Shown here piece after piece: positions 18,894 to 27,931 of a stretch of 64,000 nt of DNA (the first letter of the stretch is position 1; each line of letters starts with the position of its first letter). Origin of the DNA: Butyrivibrio sp. (GTDB taxonomy: Bacteria; Bacillota; Clostridia; Lachnospirales; Lachnospiraceae). The position numbers and the translations under genes are program-made. The stretch is from positions 62,001 to 126,000 of the forward strand of contig SVFV01000006.1 in NCBI GenBank assembly GCA_015056655.1, read 5' to 3'. The notes below the pieces were generated by a model, which made no database searches, was not told where the DNA came from, and saw only the letters and a list, made by a program, of their open reading frames with translations.

Positions 18894-20201
18894 TTAGCTA
18901 CTATAACCAATCTTTTGGGGTTTTACCCACTTAACTACCGCCTTATTAATCCCCATAAAGCATATATCCTCTACTATTTTTCTATATACATCTTCCAAAT
19001 CCGCCGCAACTAAAATGTAATCATAGTTCAAACCAAGCAGACTCTTAGGTTCATCTGGATTTATCCCACAAAAACTTGGTTTATTTATGCTATCTCTATC
19101 CACCCACTTAACTAATTGAACATTATTCATTATGCGAATCATACCAACATATGATTTACCGACTTTACCAGCTCCATAAATTACTATTCTATCTTTGGAT
19201 TCAAATAAATCGTTGGGAAAATCGTACATTATTGGCCAAATAGCACTCGAACAAACTGTATCCATTATTTCTTTGATCAAAGAATCATCATTATTATCGC
19301 CTTCATTTAGTAATTCAATATCTGATAAAATCTTTTTAGATAATTCTTTTTGTATAAAGAAATAATTATCATCTATATAGTTGTTATTTCTTTCATCGAT
19401 AACTTGTTCAAACAACTTATCGATATAATCTGCATTTATACCTTTCCTAATTATAATTTGCATTAACAATTCATTCTGAATATGGAGATCCTTAGCTCGG
19501 ATATATAAACTTTTGAAATTCTTTTTTAATGCTTTATAAGTTTGCTGGTTTACATATTCCTTTTTTTCTTCCGTCAAAGACTTCGAATGCAATCTATATA
19601 AGTATAAATCATTATTTACATGTATTATCTCCCCATGCCCCAACATTCTTATCCAATAATCGTAATCCTCTGCCAAAAACAAATTCTCATCATATTCGCC
19701 AATTTCCTCTGCAATAGTCCTAGTATATAAAAAACATGCTCCTATTACATTTCCTTTCATCATGTCATTTATCTCATGTACGACAATTTTTTTTTGAAAA
19801 TCCCCCTTACTATCAATACATGTATAATCTGAATAAACCATAATAGTATCATCACTTTTTTGGATCTCATTGTGTAATTCTTCAATTGCCTTTTCTTTGT
19901 AAATATTATCTGCTGAAGTCCACGAAAAGTATTGTCCTTTTGCTTTTGAAAAGCCAACGTTAAGTGTTTTTGGAAGTTTTAGATTTGCCCTATTATCAAT
20001 AACTAAAACTCTGCTATCGCTATCTGCATATAAATTGGCTATTTCAAGCGATTTATCAGTTGAACCATCATTAACTATAATCAACTCAAGATTGGAATAT
20101 GACTGGTTTAATACACTTTCTATTGCTTCCGCTAAATATTCTTCCCCATTATAAACTGGTAAAACTATGGATATTAAATCCACATGATTGTTTTTTTTCA
20201 T
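18894..20201 (-). CDS. GT2 glycosyltransferase with C-terminal Rossmann domain
   Basis: The 435-residue protein has a GT-A domain (ISIVLPVYNGEEYLAEAIESV, IVNDGSTDKS, WTSADNIY in place of the usual DXD, and EDYDYWIRML as the acceptor-side motif). The C-terminal domain from about residue 330 begins IVIYGAGKVGKSYVGM, then LVKWVDRDS, YILVAADLEDVYRKI and VVKWVKPQ. AGGG precedes the ATG. The lack of a plain DXD is unusual, but the ED(Y/W) motif argues for an active enzyme. Confidence 0.86.
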   Translation of the reverse strand: MKKNNHVDLISIVLPVYNGEEYLAEAIESVLNQSYSNLELIIVNDGSTDKSLEIANLYADSDSRVLVIDNRANLKLPKTLNVGFSKAKGQYFSWTSADNIYKEKAIEELHNEIQKSDDTIMVYSDYTCIDSKGDFQKKIVVHEINDMMKGNVIGACFLYTRTIAEEIGEYDENLFLAEDYDYWIRMLGHGEIIHVNNDLYLYRLHSKSLTEEKKEYVNQQTYKALKKNFKSLYIRAKDLHIQNELLMQIIIRKGINADYIDKLFEQVIDERNNNYIDDNYFFIQKELSKKILSDIELLNEGDNNDDSLIKEIMDTVCSSAIWPIMYDFPNDLFESKDRIVIYGAGKVGKSYVGMIRIMNNVQLVKWVDRDSINKPSFCGINPDEPKSLLGLNYDYILVAADLEDVYRKIVEDICFMGINKAVVKWVKPQKIGYSS

Positions 20202-20243
20202 ATTGTATACCCTAAAAAGAAATGCTTTAGAAAAACCTATATA

Positions 20244-21170
20244 TCAAAACTCAAAATCTATGTATTCTTGCCGCCTTCCACGCCTATATGATTTACTTCT
20301 CTCCACATAAGCAAGCAAACTATTGACTGAAGAAAAATCATTATCGCACCTAAAAGGATATGATACCAACGACTTGCAGCTCTTATCACATACCTTTGGT
20401 GAAATATCTCTATCTAAAGTTCCTTTAAAATAATTACCTCGCACTTTATTATCAATACAGCATGAAAAATCACCATTATACTCAACCGTAAACATATGGC
20501 TTCCAGCAATACACTCCCGCTTGTTTTCTTTTCCTCTTAACCAATTCCACTCTCTTTCAGATATGAATTGAAGAATAAATTCCTTATACTCATCATACCT
20601 TTCATACTGATTATTGTTAGTATATTTAAAATCTCCAGCTACGTTTAAAAAAACATCCTTCTCTGCAAATATCTCAACAAGATCAGCAACTGTCATTCCA
20701 TAATCATCTCTAAGATGTATCAGATTGTATTCGCTAGCAACAAAATTTACCATTCCAATCATATCTAATGCTTTTAATTTACATACCTTCCTTAGCTCTT
20801 CATCTAAAGTATGGTACTGCATATGATATGAACAATTTAGTTTAATTTTATTACTAGGACATAATTCAGCTATTTTATCAGCATAGAATAAATTAGTATC
20901 TATTCTTATACCTGGTATAACAAAACTCCTTTTAGTCAATTCTCTCAAAAGTGCATATGTTCCATCTATGCAAAACGGCTCTCCCCCCCACATATATAGT
21001 TCTATATTATACATATCAAATGCATCTATTGCGTTTATCCACTCTTCAACAGGATGTTGGTCAAACATAGTTTTCCCATTTTTCTTTATGTTATTGTCAA
21101 CAAAACAATAATCACATCTAAAATTGCATCTCATAGTTGGAACAAATCTGAACATCACCGTATCCTTCAT
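20244..21170 (-). CDS. Radical SAM enzyme of the polysaccharide operon
   Basis: The cluster-binding cysteines are C15, C19 and C22 (MRCNFRCDYCFVDN), followed by the SAM-binding MWGGEPF at about residue 60. A C-terminal set of cysteines (ECIAGSHMF, FSCCID, VCDKSCKS, FRCDND) suggests an auxiliary iron-sulfur cluster of the SPASM/twitch kind. The protein has 308 residues. It overlaps the pyruvyl transferase gene by 4 bases, so the two are translationally coupled. Radical SAM proteins in sugar clusters can dehydrogenate or epimerise; the substrate here is unknown. Confidence 0.85.
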   Translation of the reverse strand: MKDTVMFRFVPTMRCNFRCDYCFVDNNIKKNGKTMFDQHPVEEWINAIDAFDMYNIELYMWGGEPFCIDGTYALLRELTKRSFVIPGIRIDTNLFYADKIAELCPSNKIKLNCSYHMQYHTLDEELRKVCKLKALDMIGMVNFVASEYNLIHLRDDYGMTVADLVEIFAEKDVFLNVAGDFKYTNNNQYERYDEYKEFILQFISEREWNWLRGKENKRECIAGSHMFTVEYNGDFSCCIDNKVRGNYFKGTLDRDISPKVCDKSCKSLVSYPFRCDNDFSSVNSLLAYVERSKSYRRGRRQEYIDFEF

Positions 21171-22177
21171 ATAGCCCCCTCCAAGTAATCCGTAATTTGT
21201 TTATACATTCCTACAGCCCTATCTTCTAATCTCTCCACATTATTTTTAATCCTCCTTAAATAGAACTCGCTATTCTCCTTTGCAATTTTCATTTTTGACG
21301 GAATATCGTGAATTGCATTATACTCTACAGCCAACTCATTTATGCCTAGCTGCTCAGAAAGTGTTCTCACCTTGGGACTATAAATAATCGGTAGTGGTAT
21401 TTTACCCAGTCGAGCTGCTACTAAAATAACATGATATCTCATAGCTATTACATAATTGCATCTACATATAGCATCAATTATCAACTTGCTTTTTTCATCT
21501 ATGTTACAATTATCTGTACTAATCGCAGAATTGCTTTCAGAATTTTGAAATATGCACTCTATTTTGTTTTGATATGAATCAGGTATCCACAAAGAAACAT
21601 GACATTTATCGCATACTTCTTTAATACTTTCCGAATCAATTTCTCCAGTTATATCCCTATAAGGCATGTTACGAATATTAATTCCTATAACACTAGTTGT
21701 AGTTTGGATAAATGAACAATAATTTGCTAAATGCTTATTTGCAAAAACATCATCCGCACTATATATTACTTTGTCCATTCCAACAATACTGTCCAGTTGC
21801 GATTTAGTATAAGAATCTCTAACATAAAAAAAATCCGCATGCCTTACCCAGAACTCAATTTGCTCATGATAATCACTGTAATCATAATCTGCCATTCCAA
21901 AGCCAATAACTCCATACCGTACTTTCAACATGTGATAGTCCGCTTTAAAATGCCTAATCACATTTGGAATATATTTTTCAATTATTCCACCGCCAGCAAA
22001 TAGCAAAAAATCGCACTTATTCGCTTCTTCTATTACTTCGCAACATGGTCGACCCACTTCATAATCTATTGAATTAATACCATGCTCCTTTAAGTATTCC
22101 CTTGTTGTGTTTGCAATCAACACATCTCCAAAGTTATCTCCTTCTTGATACCATAACATAAGTACATTTCTTGTCAT
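21167..22177 (-). CDS. Polysaccharide pyruvyl transferase family protein
   Basis: The 336-residue protein has the family layout: LMLWYQEGDNFGDVLIANTTREYL at the start, FLLFAGGGIIEKYI, FFYVRDSYTKSQL, and the C-terminal AMRYHVILVAARLGKIPLPIIYSPKV. Members such as CsaB and WcaK transfer a pyruvyl group from PEP to a sugar, giving ketal groups that often serve for S-layer binding. Some members have other transferase roles. GGAG precedes the ATG. It precedes the coupled radical SAM gene. Confidence 0.85.
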   Translation of the reverse strand: MTRNVLMLWYQEGDNFGDVLIANTTREYLKEHGINSIDYEVGRPCCEVIEEANKCDFLLFAGGGIIEKYIPNVIRHFKADYHMLKVRYGVIGFGMADYDYSDYHEQIEFWVRHADFFYVRDSYTKSQLDSIVGMDKVIYSADDVFANKHLANYCSFIQTTTSVIGINIRNMPYRDITGEIDSESIKEVCDKCHVSLWIPDSYQNKIECIFQNSESNSAISTDNCNIDEKSKLIIDAICRCNYVIAMRYHVILVAARLGKIPLPIIYSPKVRTLSEQLGINELAVEYNAIHDIPSKMKIAKENSEFYLRRIKNNVERLEDRAVGMYKQITDYLEGAI

Positions 22178-22203
22178 CTTTTATTCTCCGAAAAAAGCAC
22201 TAA

Positions 22204-23184
22204 TCACTTCAGTTTACGATAAACAGTAATTTCCCTATCGCCAGCTGATATATAATTTTCCCTCATACATAACTTCATCTTCTTTTCAAACATTTCACAT
22301 AATCGCGTATAAACATTTTTCTGCTCTTGGGATTTTAAAGAATGTGATTCAAGAAATAATAACCCATTTTCTTCTAATGCGTTAAAGATTAAGTCTACAT
22401 ATTGTTCCGGAGCTATTCCACTCCTAAATATATGTGTATGAACTGCAAGTGAAAAAATAGCATTTGCTTTCATTTCACTAATGTCAATATTCGAAATATC
22501 ACCTTGAATAAAATTTGCATTATTGACTTCAAGATAATCCGCTGTCATTTTGGCAATCCTTATATTACTTAAATCCTTATCTATCCCTGTAATATTGTTA
22601 ACCATTGATGCTACTTGTAAATCAAAAAAACCGACATTACACCCTATATCCAGGACGCTCATGCTTTTATCCAGATATTTATCTAATTGGTATAAGGTAA
22701 CTCGTTCTTCCACATTTCTCCTACCGCATATACCAAGTTTGGAAAAACCTTGGTAATATTTCCCAGCAGAAAACTCATCAGTATTTGCCAACTCGTCAAT
22801 TAAGCGCAAGTAATAATTCCAATTACACAAATATTGTCTTTTATTCACTGGGAAACAATCCGCATCAAGGAAATATGCCTTACTCCAAACCAATTTATTT
22901 AATTGTACTCCTCTTTCAATTAGTTCCTTTCTAACTTCTTCAGCTATTGTATAATCCGCTATGCAAATTACAATATAATCGAAATCATATTTTTCTATCT
23001 CATTTGTATGAACAAATGGATATTCAACATCATAACCATCAAATGTCTTATCCGTCCAACAGGCTATATTGCAATAATTTGAATAATAAACCTGCAAATA
23101 AAAATCCTTACCACACCTACCTGCTCCATAAAGAGCCACATTACTGCCTGGTTTAACTTCTCTAAAAGGAAATAAATAACGCAT
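22204..23184 (-). CDS. SAM-dependent methyltransferase with N-terminal Rossmann domain
   Basis: Residues 1-108 are the operon's accessory Rossmann domain (NVALYGAGRCGKDFYLQV, NIACWTDKTFDG, YIVICIADYTIAEEVRKEL). A class I methyltransferase domain follows, with motif I VLDIGCNVGFFDL at residues 177-189, the acidic residue of ITGIDKDLSN, and NFIQGDI. Here the accessory domain is N-terminal, whereas in the glycosyltransferases it is C-terminal. It probably O-methylates a sugar or the growing polymer. AGGAG precedes the ATG, and the next gene starts 26 bases after the stop. Confidence 0.85.
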   Translation of the reverse strand: MRYLFPFREVKPGSNVALYGAGRCGKDFYLQVYYSNYCNIACWTDKTFDGYDVEYPFVHTNEIEKYDFDYIVICIADYTIAEEVRKELIERGVQLNKLVWSKAYFLDADCFPVNKRQYLCNWNYYLRLIDELANTDEFSAGKYYQGFSKLGICGRRNVEERVTLYQLDKYLDKSMSVLDIGCNVGFFDLQVASMVNNITGIDKDLSNIRIAKMTADYLEVNNANFIQGDISNIDISEMKANAIFSLAVHTHIFRSGIAPEQYVDLIFNALEENGLLFLESHSLKSQEQKNVYTRLCEMFEKKMKLCMRENYISAGDREITVYRKLK

Positions 23185-23201
23185 TTTTATTCTCCTGAAA
23201 A

Positions 23202-24530
23202 CTAATTATTTGGATTAGAACAATAACTATTCTTTGAATAATCAAGTATTTCCACTAATTCCTTCGTTCTAACCATATTGTTAAGTATTCTTAGTAAATA
23301 TCCAATTATATACACTCGTAAAACACTCCAGCCTATCAGCGTTTGTTCTCGAGTAGGCGGACATTTGTAATATATACTTAGGTATTCTTTCATTTCTGCA
23401 TAAGTATTTTTCATGATTTCAAAATCTTCGAATTTATAAATTTTCTTTACAAGCACCTCTGATATATATCTACAGACATCAATCATAGGATCACTCATTT
23501 CTACACATTCCCAATCCACAAACCTTATTTCATTTTCATTAGCTACTATATTTCCAATTCCAATATCTCCATGAATAATACTTATCTGATTGGAGTTCTT
23601 TGAAACTAGCTCAAAATCATCAGATAATTGCTCAAAGAGCATCGTCTTTAATTCCTCTCGATGATAACAAAATATCTGATTATCCAACCATCTTTTAAGA
23701 TAATGATCGGCACTTTCGAAAATATTAATAGACATTTCGCTATCATGTAGCTTTTTCATGTTCTCTAATACCCTGACTTGATTTTTTTTGTTATTTTCAA
23801 AAGAGTTTTTAATATACTTTCTTATGCATACTCCATCCATATCAATATACTTAGTAAATCCATTGTCATCATATTTCTGTAAAAATGAGCATCTTTTACT
23901 TCTATCGCACATTTTGTTTTTATATAAAACACTGCTGTTTGTCGAATTTCTAAACCCAGGCATAGTTAACACCATACGCTCATTAGCGCATTCTAACAAA
24001 AATACTATTTTGTTAGCTCCAGGCAATAGTGAGTATACGTATTTTTTTTCATTACCAAATAATTCATACAATACTTTATCCAATTTTTTTTCTGTAGTTT
24101 CACAAAAAAAAGCTGGTATTACTCCATTACAATTAATTATTGGATCATAAAGTAACAGCTCATGTATCTTACTATACCTATATCGAATTTTATCCCACGG
24201 ACATATTATCAATTTGGAGCAACCTTGCTTACGCAATACGTCTTTTATTGTATTAAAACCACTTTCATTTACGGTCATAATAACAAAGCAACTCTCAGTA
24301 CACTCATTTGCGATTTGATTAGGATTATGGATAGTATATTCTTTTCCATTCAGTAAAACGGTCTTTCCCCACTTTAATTCTGAACTATCTACAACCATAT
24401 AAATATTGGGGAAATGATACCTGTCCATAAACTTTATCAAAGTGTTCCCTGCACCATATATAATAGCCTTTTTATTTGTCACATTAATCCACTCTTTATC
24501 TTCTTCTATAAAAATATCAAACTTAACCAT
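23202..24530 (-). CDS. Choline/aminoglycoside-kinase-like phosphotransferase with N-terminal Rossmann domain
   Basis: Residues 20-120 hold an accessory Rossmann domain (KAIIYGAGNTLIKFMD, YMVVDSSE, CFVIMTVNESGFNTIKDVL). From about residue 140 there is an APH/choline-kinase fold, with the catalytic loop HGDIGIGN at 320-327 and the metal-binding DWE at 339-341. In surface-polymer clusters such kinases (LicA, for example) make phosphocholine or phosphorylate a small precursor. With LicD in the same operon a phospho-substituent is plausible. The ribosome binding site is weak. Confidence 0.82.
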   Translation of the reverse strand: MVKFDIFIEEDKEWINVTNKKAIIYGAGNTLIKFMDRYHFPNIYMVVDSSELKWGKTVLLNGKEYTIHNPNQIANECTESCFVIMTVNESGFNTIKDVLRKQGCSKLIICPWDKIRYRYSKIHELLLYDPIINCNGVIPAFFCETTEKKLDKVLYELFGNEKKYVYSLLPGANKIVFLLECANERMVLTMPGFRNSTNSSVLYKNKMCDRSKRCSFLQKYDDNGFTKYIDMDGVCIRKYIKNSFENNKKNQVRVLENMKKLHDSEMSINIFESADHYLKRWLDNQIFCYHREELKTMLFEQLSDDFELVSKNSNQISIIHGDIGIGNIVANENEIRFVDWECVEMSDPMIDVCRYISEVLVKKIYKFEDFEIMKNTYAEMKEYLSIYYKCPPTREQTLIGWSVLRVYIIGYLLRILNNMVRTKELVEILDYSKNSYCSNPNN

Positions 24531-24573
24531 AAACTATTATTTCACCATTCTAGATTTATGCATGATCATATTT

Positions 24574-25653
24574 TCAGATATGCGTAATATACTTCTCCAA
24601 ATTCATATATGATACTTCATTAACAATTCCATTAGTATCTGGCAATAACTTAAACTGCAAATCTGAAAAGGACACTTCCGGCAGTATATCAATCAACTCA
24701 AAGGTACTTGGTAAAATGCAATATGTTTTTCCTGAATTCCCATCGAGTATGTTTAAATATGATCCATATTGGTACATGGCTGGAAACCTTATAGGCATTA
24801 AATGAGATAAGCAACATTCCTTTTCACCATACATTTGGGTTATTATTGTTTTATCAGTTGTATTCAATTTACTTATTTTATTCGAAAATGAATGCGTTAT
24901 ATAAATATTTTTGTCAATTTGTAAGGTTTCAAAAAGAAACCCATGGCTTGTGACACCAGAATAATCTTGGTCAAATAAATCATCATATTTTTCAAACAAG
25001 TCCAAGTTGGGATCAAATCTAACTATCCTTCCATTTTTCCCAAATATCCAAATACCATTATTATTACATTCCAGATTAGATATCCCATTTAGTGCGTACG
25101 GGATTTGTTTCTGTCTAATACTAAAGTCCTCTAAAGAAACAAATTTTAAACTGTCATATTCCCTAAATCCAATAATCAATTGCTTTTCTAAAATTGATGC
25201 TGCTTTTAGAAAATACGGTGGCGATTGTTTTTTTTCTTCCTTCCACAAAATATCAAATTCAGCAAAAGAGCCTTCAGTAGTATTTATTTTGATACATTTA
25301 TTATATCTGCATGGGATAAAATATATATTTTCAAAATCACTTACTGCTTTATAGAACAAACTTCTTGACTCTTTATGATTAATCTTTAGGTCATAATAAG
25401 AAAAAGAATCTTCCAGTATTGAATAAACTGCAATTCGATTAGAATTAAATGGCACAAAAAAGATTTTACCATGCTGCATAATAGCTTCAGAATACAGTAC
25501 TGTTGATCCAGCCACTTGAAATTTATTGATCATAGAATAATATTTATCACTAAAATTCAACCTACATATTCCATTTCCATTAATAATCGAAACCCAAAGC
25601 TCCTCACCAAAAGCAATCGGATGTGTGTATAGAAGTATATTTTTCTTATTCAT
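24574..25653 (-). CDS. Predicted beta-propeller-like protein, first gene of the polysaccharide operon
   Basis: I do not recognise a named family. The 359 residues contain repeated strand blocks of roughly 40-50 residues (ELWVSIINGNGICRLNF, KIFFVPFNSNRIAVYSI, NIYFIPCRYNKCIKI, GIWIFGKNGRIVRFD, NIYITHSFSNKISKLN), the look of a beta-propeller. No signal peptide is visible. The ribosome binding site is poor. It starts only about 20 bases after the T-run of a terminator, so it has no obvious room for its own promoter. Confidence 0.6.
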   Translation of the reverse strand: MNKKNILLYTHPIAFGEELWVSIINGNGICRLNFSDKYYSMINKFQVAGSTVLYSEAIMQHGKIFFVPFNSNRIAVYSILEDSFSYYDLKINHKESRSLFYKAVSDFENIYFIPCRYNKCIKINTTEGSFAEFDILWKEEKKQSPPYFLKAASILEKQLIIGFREYDSLKFVSLEDFSIRQKQIPYALNGISNLECNNNGIWIFGKNGRIVRFDPNLDLFEKYDDLFDQDYSGVTSHGFLFETLQIDKNIYITHSFSNKISKLNTTDKTIITQMYGEKECCLSHLMPIRFPAMYQYGSYLNILDGNSGKTYCILPSTFELIDILPEVSFSDLQFKLLPDTNGIVNEVSYMNLEKYITHI

Positions 25654-25673
25654 ATATATCCATTTTTACAATT

Positions 25674-25700
25674 AAAAAGAGCCACCTAAAAGGTGGCCCT
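25674..25700 (-). terminator. Intrinsic terminator between the secreted-protein gene and the polysaccharide operon
   Basis: On the minus strand GCCACCT and AGGTGGC form a stem with a TTT loop, followed by TCTTTTT. It closes the 25719 gene and lies directly in front of the first operon gene at 25653. Confidence 0.85.
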
Positions 25701-25718
25701 TTCATTATTTGTTTTTAC

Positions 25719-26711
25719 TTAATTCGATGTAACAGTCACAGTGTCAGTATGGTTGTCGCTATATTTAATTGTAACAGATGCCCAAGTAGCAGCAACATTC
25801 TTCAACGTAAGCTTGTTTCCGCTTACTACATAATGTGTTCCGCTAGTACCAGTAGCTGTTGTACCAGCTGTCTTTGTAATTGTCATTCCAGTCACTGTTA
25901 CCCCATCAGGTAATGTCATTGTCAGCTCGCGATCTGCACCAGCTGCTACAGAAGACTCTGACAGATAAGAATCACTATGCAATCCAACTGACCATGTAAG
26001 TGTTACTATAGGTGCAACAACGTTAGTTGCTACTTCTCCGCCCTTAACCTTACCAATCAGCTGTACTCCTGCTGTGTTGTTTGTCCATGTTACAGACTCT
26101 TTTTCAGCTAACTTATATCCACCGCTTGCACTATCGTACTTTGTATCAAAATTAGTAGGCTGACCTGTAATCTTCTCAACAGTTGATGCACCTGTAGCCG
26201 TTACTGGTACTGTTTTAGTTCCTACTTTAAGCTGAAGGAAAAGGGAAGGAGTAGTAGCTGCTGTCAACTCATCTGCTGTTGAAACCATAGGAATAATTGT
26301 TTTCCCATCTGCAGCTGCTCCTATAGTAGCCTCTACAGAAACATCTACATCTGCGTAGTTCTTAGCTCCAACTTCAGCTGCCTGGCTTGTTGAAGCATAT
26401 GCCTTTGTTGCTCCTGATGCCTGTTTGAAGTAAACAAGATCTTTATTTGCAAAATCTGCTCCTGCAGCAGTACTTCCATCTGTAAATTTATCTGCAGTAG
26501 CAAGAATATTCTCAGGATCGATTGTAAAGTTGAAGAAATCAGCTATTGCTGTATCGGTCGGCAGTACTGCAGTATATACATCCGTGTCCAAATGACCTGT
26601 ATTTGTACCTGTACCAGTTGCGCCATTTGCATCAGCTGCAAATGCTGTCAACGAGCTTCCAACCATCATTGTCACTGCCATTGTAATTGCTAAAAATTTC
26701 TTTGTTCTCAT
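25719..26711 (-). CDS. Secreted alanine/threonine-rich surface protein
   Basis: The 330-residue protein has a clear signal peptide (MRTKKFLAITMAVTMMVG, cleavage near AFAADAN). The mature part is rich in A, T, G and V, with beta-type stretches, and has no cysteine, no LPXTG and no membrane anchor. I do not recognise the family; it could be a cell-wall-associated or pilin-like protein. A strong AAGGAGG precedes the ATG and the codons are richer in G and C than the polysaccharide genes, so it may be well expressed. It lies 82 bases after a membrane-anchored protein gene that is probably co-transcribed. A good terminator follows. Confidence 0.7.
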   Translation of the reverse strand: MRTKKFLAITMAVTMMVGSSLTAFAADANGATGTGTNTGHLDTDVYTAVLPTDTAIADFFNFTIDPENILATADKFTDGSTAAGADFANKDLVYFKQASGATKAYASTSQAAEVGAKNYADVDVSVEATIGAAADGKTIIPMVSTADELTAATTPSLFLQLKVGTKTVPVTATGASTVEKITGQPTNFDTKYDSASGGYKLAEKESVTWTNNTAGVQLIGKVKGGEVATNVVAPIVTLTWSVGLHSDSYLSESSVAAGADRELTMTLPDGVTVTGMTITKTAGTTATGTSGTHYVVSGNKLTLKNVAATWASVTIKYSDNHTDTVTVTSN

Positions 26712-26793
26712 GCATAAACCTCCTTGTTTCGCATTTTTGTTTACATTTTTTGTTCCTAATTACATGTCGACATATACCAACCGTTTAAATTTG

Positions 26794-27354
26794 TTATTGC
26801 TCAACAATAACTTTAACTTTTACCCTAAGAGTGCTTAAGGTATTTTGATCATCATCTACCAAATGATAAATGCAGATACAATCATAAGAACCAGCTTCTA
26901 ACTTCTTTGTTAGAGAAAATCCACTCAAGCTACTACCTACTGGGATCACGGGAGAATTGTATATAACTTCATTTTCATCATCAGCTAAAACTACATCGAA
27001 ATACACAGCCGTGGAATTGTCTGTATTATTCTCCACATAAGCATTTGACGAAGCTGCATCTCCCGTAGGAAATCTCCATTCATAATTCATTGTTGCAGAA
27101 TAATAACTTGTTTCCGGAGCCGCCTCCTCGTCTTTAGTTTCCACCATGTCCTTAATTACATCACCTGCATTTTCTTCGGTGACGACCACGCTTCTCTTTT
27201 CTTCCTGAACTTCCTCCTTTACTGCACTACTACCCCTCGTAAGTAACAAGATAATCACTATAACCAGAAGTAGTATTATTACAACAATTCCAATTATTAT
27301 TCCTACCTTGCCACCGTTAGGAGTATCAACCCTTTGTTCTGAAGTGTTAGCCAT
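26794..27354 (-). CDS. Membrane-anchored protein with extracellular beta domain
   Basis: The 186-residue protein has a short polar N-terminus, one strongly hydrophobic segment (about residues 17-38, IIIGIVVIILLLVIVI), an acidic linker, and a C-terminal region of alternating strands (TAVYFDVVLADDENEVIY, YDCICIYHLVD, LRVKVKVIVE). The topology is probably N-in with the domain outside. The family is not recognised. GGAGG precedes the ATG. It probably forms a unit with the secreted protein gene downstream. Confidence 0.65.
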   Translation of the reverse strand: MANTSEQRVDTPNGGKVGIIIGIVVIILLLVIVIILLLTRGSSAVKEEVQEEKRSVVVTEENAGDVIKDMVETKDEEAAPETSYYSATMNYEWRFPTGDAASSNAYVENNTDNSTAVYFDVVLADDENEVIYNSPVIPVGSSLSGFSLTKKLEAGSYDCICIYHLVDDDQNTLSTLRVKVKVIVEQ

Positions 27355-27891
27355 TTTATAGCCTCCGCATGTTTTCGTTTTCTAGTGTTATATCGTCTAA
27401 AGCATTTAACACAAACAAGCATTTCTCAAGAAACATCTATGTGAACCAAACAATCCACATTTTTGTGATGTATATAGTTGACTAACTTCCTGATCTTTGT
27501 CAAAACCCACATAGGCATCACCTACTCTTTCTGATTTGTGTAACAACTCACATTTAGAAGTATCTCATATAATATGTCGTCACTAAGGTCCAAAACTTTA
27601 TAGAGAAATAAAAATGCTTATTTTGTTGTTATCGCGAAAATAAATTTCGCATCTCCAAATCAAATAATGAGTATTTGAAAGACAGAAAGTACATCACCCC
27701 TGAACTTGTTTGTATGTTATCAAAATCATATTTCACATGCAATTAAGCAAAAATATAAATTTTATTATAGATTTATAAACTCGTAAAAATCCAGAAAATT
27801 CAAGGCATTTTCCAATCATATGATCGTTTTATAATATATTTCTAGTACGTAATATCGAGCCATTATCGTTTTATTGATATTTTTGTAATTT
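27355..27891. other. Long AT-rich intergenic region
   Basis: About 540 bases hold no plausible reading frame on either strand. This is probably the promoter region and leader of the membrane-anchored protein gene. I found no convincing sigma-A or sigma-D promoter, repeat or RNA structure by eye. Confidence 0.5.
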
Positions 27892-27914
27892 AAAAGCGCA
27901 GCTTTCGCTGCGCC
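27892..27914 (-). terminator. Intrinsic terminator after the Rpn-family gene
   Basis: On the minus strand GCGCAGC and GCTGCGC form a 7-bp GC-rich stem with a 4-base loop, followed by TTTT. It lies 18 bases after the 27932 gene. Confidence 0.75.
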
Positions 27915-27931
27915 TATAGATTAACTTTCTA

